From positions 1 to 10,650 of the forward strand of contig JAILNT010000370.1 in the NCBI GenBank assembly GCA_024691265.1: a DNA stretch of 10,650 bases, written 5' to 3'. Source of the DNA: Treponema sp. (GTDB lineage Bacteria; Spirochaetota; Spirochaetia; Treponematales; Treponemataceae). The notes beneath the pieces were generated by a model that saw only the letters and a list, made by a program, of their open reading frames with translations, was not told where the DNA came from and searched no databases. Of the stretch, positions 5,322-10,650 are shown one piece after another (positions within the stretch are counted from its first letter, which is position 1; each line of letters begins with the position of its first letter). A program made the position numbers and the translations under genes.

Positions 5322-6074
5322 TTATGAGTGTGTAATTTCAGAAGCTTTTGCTTTTACAGCTTCATAAAGCTTTTCTGTATTATCACGATTTGCATTTATT
5401 GTTCTTACGAACACACTTCCGGCAACAACGGCTTCTACTCTGTCAGCTAAAGCTTGTGATTGCTGACCATTTGATATTCCAAAGCCACCATATATTTTAC
5501 TTCCGCCTTCAGCTACATCTTTTAAGAAGTCTAATGTATCTTTATCTATAGTTGTGTCAGTACCTGTTATTCCAGTGCGTAAAGCTGCATATATATATGG
5601 AAATCCAAAGTTTGCCATTTTTTTTATGCGTTCTTTACTCATGCTAGGAGATGCTACTGGTATATTTACCATTCCGTTTTCTTTACAAGCTTGTGTAAGA
5701 CCTTCGTCAAAATCAAATGGCAAATCTGGTATAATCATTCCTTTTACACCTGCTAAAGCCGCTTTTTTACAGAATGTTTTTATTCCAGGCGTATATATAA
5801 GACTTCCGTAGCTCATTATATAAATTGGAGTCTCTGGAAATTCTTTATGCAATGTTTCTATAAATTTTAATCCGTCTGCTGTCTTATATTTTCTAGAAAG
5901 AACTTCTGTACATGCACCTTGTATTGCCGGCCCATCTGCACTAGGGTCACTGAATGGCAGCTGAATTTCCAGAATATCAGCACCTCCAGCAATTAAAGCT
6001 CTTGCTGCTGTTAAAGCAATCTCATCTGTTGGATAACCTGCAACAAGATGGCTCATAAGTTTTATTTTAGACAT
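5322..6074 (-). CDS. trpA: Tryptophan synthase alpha subunit
   Basis: TrpA cleaves indole-3-glycerol phosphate and passes indole to TrpB through a tunnel. At 250 residues it is shorter than the roughly 268 of enteric TrpA, because it starts almost directly with the first barrel strand (KLMSHLVAGYP) and lacks helix 0. No upstream in-frame extension is possible within its short intergenic space. The signature is present as ADILEIQLPFSDPSADGP, with catalytic Glu36 and Asp47 equivalent to enteric Glu49 and Asp60. The flexible loop 6 reads RTGITGT, and phosphate-binding GGFGIS and VAGSVFVR follow. It is the last gene of the operon, 11 nt after trpB, with GAGAGGA about 5 nt before the ATG. Confidence 0.96.
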   Translation of the reverse strand: MSKIKLMSHLVAGYPTDEIALTAARALIAGGADILEIQLPFSDPSADGPAIQGACTEVLSRKYKTADGLKFIETLHKEFPETPIYIMSYGSLIYTPGIKTFCKKAALAGVKGMIIPDLPFDFDEGLTQACKENGMVNIPVASPSMSKERIKKMANFGFPYIYAALRTGITGTDTTIDKDTLDFLKDVAEGGSKIYGGFGISNGQQSQALADRVEAVVAGSVFVRTINANRDNTEKLYEAVKAKASEITHS

Positions 6075-6085
6075 ATATTTCCTCT

Positions 6086-7372
6086 CTACTTTTCATCATT
6101 CATGAGGTTGGCATCATGAATATCTTTTGCTTCATTTAATCTTTCTAATTCAGAAATCAAGAATTGCTTCCATTTTGCTGGTCTGAAAACTGGGCATGTA
6201 ATAAATATGTCTTTATCACCTCTGCCGCTCATATTTATAATAATTGCTTTATCTTTAGGAAGTTTAGGAGCAAGCTTTATTGCTTCAGCCCCTGCATGAG
6301 CACTTTCCAAAGCAAATAATACACCTTCATTTTTTGCAAAAAACTTTACTGCTTCAAGAGCTTCTTTATCAGATGCTGATGTAAATTCTATTCTTCCTGT
6401 TTTTCCTAATGCTGCAAGTTGTGGTCCTATTCCACAATAATCAAGACCTGCTGAAATAGAACGGGTAGGAAGAGCCTGACCATCATCATCAAGCAAAAAT
6501 CTTGATTTATAACCTTGCATGATGCCATCTCTACTTGCATTTCCTGTCATGCGGCTTGCATTTTCTCCAACACCAGGTCCTATACCGCCAGCTTCTACAC
6601 CAATAAGTCTAGGAGATTTTTCATCTATAAATGGTGCAAAAAATCCTATTGAGTTTGAACCACCTCCTACACATGCGATAAGGGCTTCTATATCAATATT
6701 TCTCTCTGCCGCCTGTTTTTTTACTTCTTTTCCAATTACACTTTGGAATTCTCTTACCATGTCTGGAAATGGTGCTGGTCCCAATGCAGAACCTAAAACA
6801 TAATGAGTTGTATCAGGATTAGCAGCCCAATCTCTCATAGCTTCATTTACAGCATCTTTTAATGTTCTGCTTCCTGATGTTACAGCATGAACTTTTGCCC
6901 CGTACATTTCCATAGCTGCAACATTTGGTTGTTGTCGTCTTACATCAACTTCACCCATATATACAGTACAGTCTAGTCCCAACTTTGCACATGCAGCTGC
7001 TGTTGCAACACCATGTTGACCGGCTCCCGTTTCAGCTATTATTCTTTTTTTACCCATTCTTTTTGCAAGTAAGCATTGTCCTATTGCATTATTTATTTTA
7101 TGGGCTCCAGTATTTGCCAAGCCTTCAAGTTTTATATATATCTTAGCTCCACCTAAAAGCTTTGTTGCGGTTTCTGCATATAAAAGGGGAGTCTCTCTTC
7201 CTATGTAATCTCTTTGTATCGTTTCTAATTCTTTTATGAAAGACTCATCATTCATGGCTTTGTGAAAGGCTTCCTGTAATTCGTCTAGAGGTCTTCTTAA
7301 AACCTCTGCTACATACTTACCACCATATTGATTAAAAAATCCTTCTGTAGATTTTGCCATAGATTTTTCCAT
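6086..7372 (-). CDS. trpB: Tryptophan synthase beta subunit
   Basis: TrpB condenses indole and serine to tryptophan using pyridoxal phosphate. It has 428 residues, against about 397 in enterics. The TrpB1-type core is complete: GRETPLLYAE (58-67), the Schiff-base lysine in NTGAHKINN (Lys92), catalytic Glu114 in AETGAGQHG, phosphate-binding GGGSN (236-240), Asp311 in SAGLDY and SGRGDKD (382-388). Oddities: the usual K-R-E-D-L-x-H-T-G before the active lysine reads KLEGLANTG, SAGLDYPxVGP reads SAGLDYCGIGP, and a tail of about 40 residues follows GRGDKD. The first ATG (7372) is chosen because AGGAGA lies about 10 nt upstream; the in-frame ATG 12 bases later has no better site. Only 3 nt separate it from the trpCF stop, implying coupled translation. 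Confidence 0.96.
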   Translation of the reverse strand: MEKSMAKSTEGFFNQYGGKYVAEVLRRPLDELQEAFHKAMNDESFIKELETIQRDYIGRETPLLYAETATKLLGGAKIYIKLEGLANTGAHKINNAIGQCLLAKRMGKKRIIAETGAGQHGVATAAACAKLGLDCTVYMGEVDVRRQQPNVAAMEMYGAKVHAVTSGSRTLKDAVNEAMRDWAANPDTTHYVLGSALGPAPFPDMVREFQSVIGKEVKKQAAERNIDIEALIACVGGGSNSIGFFAPFIDEKSPRLIGVEAGGIGPGVGENASRMTGNASRDGIMQGYKSRFLLDDDGQALPTRSISAGLDYCGIGPQLAALGKTGRIEFTSASDKEALEAVKFFAKNEGVLFALESAHAGAEAIKLAPKLPKDKAIIINMSGRGDKDIFITCPVFRPAKWKQFLISELERLNEAKDIHDANLMNDEK

Positions 7373-7375
7373 TTA

Positions 7376-8929
7376 TTATCTTTCTCCTGTTACTTTCTTT
7401 ATATTGTCAAAGAACATTTCCATTTTAGAAAAGTCTTTTTTACCAGCTTTCTCTTCTATACCCGTTGCAATATCAATGAGTTCAGGTTTTAGCTCCTGAA
7501 TTATTTCAGCTACATTGCAAGCAGTTATTCCTCCTGCAAGCCAGAGTTTTGTTTTCTTTGCAACTTTTTCTACAAGTCTTTTTTCTATTCTGACACCTGT
7601 TCCGCCTGTTTGATTAGCAACTTTTGCATCTATCAGGATTCTTGCTTCGCCTAGAAGCTGAAGTCCATCGATGTCTTTTAAATCTTCTTCACAGTTTATA
7701 TTCACAGCTGCATAGTGCGGTATTGATGAATCAAATTGACCGTTTTCTATACTTTTACCACAAGAATGAAGCTGTATAAAATCTATAGCTCCTCCTGCAA
7801 GCATATCATAAGCTAGTTGAGCTTCTTCACTATTAGTTTCTGTTATTACAGCAACAAGCTTTACTTTGTTTCTAAAGCCTTCACGCTCTAAACTTGCAAC
7901 TATTTCTGGCATATTAAGTGCTTGTATAGCTCTTTTACTTTCTTTGCAGAATATGAAACCCAAAAAATCTGCTCCTAATTCAGCAGCTTTTAAAGCATCT
8001 TCTTTATTTGTAATTCCACAAACTTTTATGAATGGTCGTGTTATTCCTTTTTCTTTCTTGCTTTGCAGCATGGAAGCATATGAAAGCCATTGCTTACTGT
8101 TTTTATTTTGCTTTGCATTTACAAAAGCATTTACTAGATTAACTGCATCTTTTGGCTTTTTAGCAGCAGCCTCTCCTAATAACATTGCTATAAAACCTAA
8201 AGAACCTGCAAAACTTGCAGCTTGAGCTGTCCTTATGCCACTTTCAAATACAACTCTTGCATTTTCGCCAAGTATTTCTTTTATACTAGAAAGAAGGGCT
8301 GCTGGAGTAAGTAAGTCTATACTAAAATCTTTTAAATCCCTTGCATTTACTCCTGCTACAATATATTTGTGGTCAATTTCATCTGCAATAGCTTTTAATT
8401 TTGCAAGGTCTTTATTTTCTCGTATTTCAATTAGCATGCTCATACCATGACTTGCACATCTTTTTGCCATATCAAGCATAATATCTTTTTCAAGAATACG
8501 AGCTATAAGAAGAACTGCGTCAGCTCCAGCTTTAAAAGAAATATCAATTTCTTCAGTAGAAAGAAGAAAATCTTTTCTAAGAAGAGCTGGTATTTCATAT
8601 CCATCTTTTTCAAGCTTGTCTAACGTATTTGCAACCTCTACAAAATCATTAAGACTACCTTTGAAATAGTTTTTTTCAGTAAGACAGCTTATGGCTTTTG
8701 CATTTGCTTTTGTATATTCATAAGCTGTAGCGGCAGCGTCCAAATTAGGTGCTATATCACCCTTACTTGGAGAAGCTCTCTTTATTTCAAGAATTACACC
8801 TTTTTCATTTATAAAAGGGTGTATTTTTCTTTTTCTGCTTTCTGGAATCTGACAGGCAAAATCTAAACCTAGCTGATTTATATCATTTTGCCTTTTTTCT
8901 ATAATTTCCTTTAGAATATTAGAGCTCAT
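7376..8929 (-). CDS. trpCF: Bifunctional TrpC-TrpF (indole-3-glycerol phosphate synthase / phosphoribosylanthranilate isomerase)
   Basis: This 517-residue fusion of two barrel enzymes catalyses consecutive steps. The TrpF half isomerises phosphoribosylanthranilate and the TrpC half closes the indole ring. TrpC (about 1-270) shows EIKRASPSKG (Glu48, Lys50), RKDF with Lys119, Glu168 in MLIEIR, Asn195 in VNARDL and Glu229 in FESGI. All main catalytic positions are kept, though VNARDL and FESGI differ from the usual INNRNL and SESGI. TrpF (about 298-517) shows FIKVCGIT with catalytic Cys304, FIQLHS, catalytic Asp434 in LIDAKVANQTGGTG, and LAGGI. The reading frame is open to 9001, but the start is set at 8929 (MSSNILKEI): AAAAGG stands about 7 nt upstream and family homology begins there. 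It overlaps the trpGD stop by 11 nt. Confidence 0.95.
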   Translation of the reverse strand: MSSNILKEIIEKRQNDINQLGLDFACQIPESRKRKIHPFINEKGVILEIKRASPSKGDIAPNLDAAATAYEYTKANAKAISCLTEKNYFKGSLNDFVEVANTLDKLEKDGYEIPALLRKDFLLSTEEIDISFKAGADAVLLIARILEKDIMLDMAKRCASHGMSMLIEIRENKDLAKLKAIADEIDHKYIVAGVNARDLKDFSIDLLTPAALLSSIKEILGENARVVFESGIRTAQAASFAGSLGFIAMLLGEAAAKKPKDAVNLVNAFVNAKQNKNSKQWLSYASMLQSKKEKGITRPFIKVCGITNKEDALKAAELGADFLGFIFCKESKRAIQALNMPEIVASLEREGFRNKVKLVAVITETNSEEAQLAYDMLAGGAIDFIQLHSCGKSIENGQFDSSIPHYAAVNINCEEDLKDIDGLQLLGEARILIDAKVANQTGGTGVRIEKRLVEKVAKKTKLWLAGGITACNVAEIIQELKPELIDIATGIEEKAGKKDFSKMEMFFDNIKKVTGER

Positions 8930-10517
8930 TTGATACCTTTTGGATTTCTTGAACTTTTGCAAGTGTTTTTCCACTATCCAATGCAGCAATAGCCATATCA
9001 TAGCCTTCTTTCATTGAATGCACTTTTCCTCCAAGATAAAGCACTGCGGCTGTGTTTAGACCTACTGCAGCCCTTATTGTTTTTTTACCTTTTCCATTTA
9101 GCACTTCCATGGCAAGAGCTGCATTGTCTTTTCCTGTACCACCAATAAGTTCTTCTTCCTTTGCATTTGTAATGCCAAAATCCTTAGGATTTATAATAAA
9201 GCTTGTTTCTTTGTTGTTTTCATCTATAAGATATGCATGAGTAGGTGCACAAGGGGATATTTCATCATATCCATCTTCAGAACAAATGACATTTACTCTT
9301 TTTGCACCAAGAGCCTTCGCTGCATGTGCATAATCTTTGATAAGGTCTTTTGAATATACCCCAAGAACTTCATATTGAGCTCCAGCCGGATTTAAAAGAG
9401 GTCCTAATACATTCATTATTGTCTTTATTCCTAGTGCTTTTCTTACAGGACCTGCAAATCTCATTGCACTGTGATAAATAGGAGCCATAAGGAAGCCAAA
9501 GCCTGTTTTATTTACAAGCTCTGCTGTTTTTTCTGGTGTTCCATCGATTTTTATGCCCATATTTTCAAAGAAATCAGCAGCTCCTGATTTACTAGATACA
9601 GCTCTATTTCCATGCTTTGCCATTCTTTGCCCACAACTTGCAGCTGTTAATGCCGAAAGCGAAGAAATATTAAAACTGCCTTTGCAATCTCCTCCTGTTC
9701 CAACTATTTCTGCAAGACCTGTGTTATCAAGAGGAATATTTCTTTTTTTCTTCAACAAAGCCTTTGCACAACCTATCATTTCGCTTGTTGCAATTCCTTT
9801 TGCTGACATAGCTACAAGTATTGCTGCCATAACCCTTTCGTCCATAGTGCCGTCTGTTATGTTTTCCATAAAGTAAGCAGCCTGGTCTTCAGAAAGGTCT
9901 TTCTTTGATAGTAATTGATTCAAGTATCCTGCAACAGGAAGATTTTCTCTCTTATAATTCAAGAAAGCTTTGAATAAATCTTCTCCCTGCTGACTTGCTA
10001 TACTTTCAGGGTGAAACTGTATGCCTTCTATTTGAAGTGTTTTGTGGCGAATACCCATTATATCTCCATCTTTAGATTTTGCAGTAATCTCAAAATCATT
10101 TGAAAGAGTTGATTCATCAATAACAAGAGAGTGATAGCGAGTGAAAGTTCCTCTATTTCCTATAGTTCTAAAAAGTCCTTTTCCATCAAGCTTCATTTCT
10201 TCAACAACACCGTGACATATCCTTTTTGCCTGGACAATTTTTGCACCGAAGGCCTGTCCTATTGCTTGATGTCCAAGACATACTCCTAAAATAGGTACTT
10301 TTCCTGCAAAATATTTTATAGCTTCTATACTGATTCCTGCTCCATCGGGATTTCCAGGTCCTGGACTTATTACAAGTTTTGTTGGTTTTAATTCTTCTAT
10401 ATCTTTTATACTACACTCTTTAGAGCGAAGTGTAATAACTGTGTCCTCACTTAATTTTTGTAATGCTTGAACAATGTTATATGTGAAAGAATCGTAATTA
10501 TCAATAACAACTATCAT
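8919..10517 (-). CDS. trpGD: Bifunctional TrpG-TrpD (anthranilate synthase amidotransferase / anthranilate phosphoribosyltransferase)
   Basis: This 532-residue fusion has almost the length of enteric TrpGD. Residues 1-190 are a class I glutamine amidotransferase: DNYDSFTYN, oxyanion-strand PGPGNP, nucleophile Cys80 in GVCLGHQ, and His169/Glu171 in FHPES. It supplies ammonia to TrpE. Residues about 195-532 are anthranilate phosphoribosyltransferase: the PRPP-binding VGTGGD (272-277), FNIS, KHGNRAVSSKSGAAD (301-315) and NVLGPLLNPA. It is the first gene of the operon, with AGGAGG (10533-10528) 10 nt before the ATG and its own promoter. The partner subunit TrpE is not encoded beside it, which is unusual because trpE normally adjoins trpG. 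Confidence 0.96.
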   Translation of the reverse strand: MIVVIDNYDSFTYNIVQALQKLSEDTVITLRSKECSIKDIEELKPTKLVISPGPGNPDGAGISIEAIKYFAGKVPILGVCLGHQAIGQAFGAKIVQAKRICHGVVEEMKLDGKGLFRTIGNRGTFTRYHSLVIDESTLSNDFEITAKSKDGDIMGIRHKTLQIEGIQFHPESIASQQGEDLFKAFLNYKRENLPVAGYLNQLLSKKDLSEDQAAYFMENITDGTMDERVMAAILVAMSAKGIATSEMIGCAKALLKKKRNIPLDNTGLAEIVGTGGDCKGSFNISSLSALTAASCGQRMAKHGNRAVSSKSGAADFFENMGIKIDGTPEKTAELVNKTGFGFLMAPIYHSAMRFAGPVRKALGIKTIMNVLGPLLNPAGAQYEVLGVYSKDLIKDYAHAAKALGAKRVNVICSEDGYDEISPCAPTHAYLIDENNKETSFIINPKDFGITNAKEEELIGGTGKDNAALAMEVLNGKGKKTIRAAVGLNTAAVLYLGGKVHSMKEGYDMAIAALDSGKTLAKVQEIQKVSNEL

Positions 10518-10544
10518 TTATGGAAATCCTCCTGCTTTTTAAGA

Positions 10545-10560
10545 TTACTATTTGTAGTAA
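10545..10560. promoter_or_regulatory. Candidate operator palindrome in the trp leader
   Basis: TTACTA-TTTG-TAGTAA is a perfect 6-bp inverted repeat with a 4-bp centre. It sits about +6 to +21 after the predicted transcription start and before the Shine-Dalgarno of trpGD. A repressor bound there could block the operon. The half-site is only loosely like the ACTAG half-sites of TrpR, so no regulator is named. A weak RNA hairpin is the alternative. Confidence 0.4.
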
Positions 10561-10571
10561 CTTTTATACGT

Positions 10572-10600
10572 AATATATAGCTGATTTATGTTATTGTCAA
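10572..10600 (-). promoter_or_regulatory. Sigma70-type promoter of the trp operon
   Basis: On the minus strand a consensus -35 TTGACA (10600-10595) and -10 TATATT (10577-10572) are separated by exactly 17 bp. The start should be near 10565, giving a 5' leader of about 48 nt. The leader has no UGG codon run, no leader peptide and no room for a T-box, so regulation by repressor is more likely than by attenuation. Confidence 0.85.
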
Positions 10601-10609
10601 GAGAAACAA

Positions 10610-10644
10610 AATAATATTTTTTAACTATATTAAAAAATATTATT
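10610..10644. repeat. Perfect 14-bp AT-only inverted repeat upstream of the trp promoter
   Basis: Arms 10610-10623 (AATAATATTTTTTA) and 10631-10644 (TAAAAAATATTATT) are exact reverse complements around a 7-bp centre. The repeat begins 10 bp upstream of the -35. With only A and T it would be a weak terminator stem. It could act as an UP element, a regulator site, or the end of a gene beyond the window. Confidence 0.6.
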
Positions 10645-10650
10645 AATACT

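Noticed and set aside
8930..9001. N-terminal extension of trpCF by 24 codons
   Set aside because: It lies inside the trpGD coding sequence, has no family homology, and a Shine-Dalgarno fits the ATG at 8929.
9553..9876. Plus-strand open frame of 107 codons opposite trpGD, and similar frames opposite trpA, trpB and trpCF
   Set aside because: They lie antisense to fully conserved enzymes, show no recognisable domain, and have the biased composition of reverse frames.
10518..10570. T-box or Trp leader-peptide attenuator before trpGD
   Set aside because: The leader is about 48 nt, has no Trp codons, no start codon for a short peptide and no terminator hairpin with a T-run.

Overview
This is an AT-rich bacterial chromosomal segment of housekeeping and transport genes. 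The overall character (low GC, a soluble GGDEF protein with many PAS-like modules, compact trp fusions) fits a low-GC host-associated Treponema-like spirochaete. That is an impression from protein style; a low-GC Clostridia relative cannot be excluded without searches. I see no phage, insertion sequence, CRISPR array, toxin/antitoxin or defence system, and I do not see a new multi-gene system. The interesting signals are a rearranged gene and unusual regulatory and sensory details.

Left (1-2116, minus strand): the start of a phosphate-uptake operon, pstS-pstC-pstA, with pstA cut by the window edge. PstS is circularly permuted: the half that normally comes second is placed first. Upstream of pstS lie four TTNACA-like hexamers exactly 11 bp apart, ending 9 bp before a possible -10 element. 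This is the layout expected of a PhoB/PhoP-type phosphate-starvation operator.

Middle-left (2085-2452): two divergent tRNA genes, tRNA-Leu(CAG) on minus and a CAT-anticodon tRNA (probably elongator Met) on plus. Each has its own near-consensus sigma70 promoter and a strong intrinsic terminator.

Middle (2456-5320): a GNAT acetyltransferase and a cytoplasmic GGDEF protein on minus, then a divergent stand-alone NrdI-like flavodoxin on plus. The flavodoxin gene converges on the trp operon, and a hairpin between them probably terminates transcription from both sides.

Right (5322-10650, minus strand): a tightly packed tryptophan operon, trpGD-trpCF-trpB-trpA. Two bifunctional fusions plus the two synthase subunits cover every step from chorismate to tryptophan except the TrpE subunit of anthranilate synthase, which is not in the window. 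The operon has a near-perfect sigma70 promoter with a 17-bp spacer and a 5' leader of about 48 nt, too short for a T-box and lacking a Trp-rich leader peptide. A 6+6 bp palindrome just after the predicted start site is a candidate repressor operator, and a perfect 14-bp AT-only inverted repeat lies upstream of the -35.
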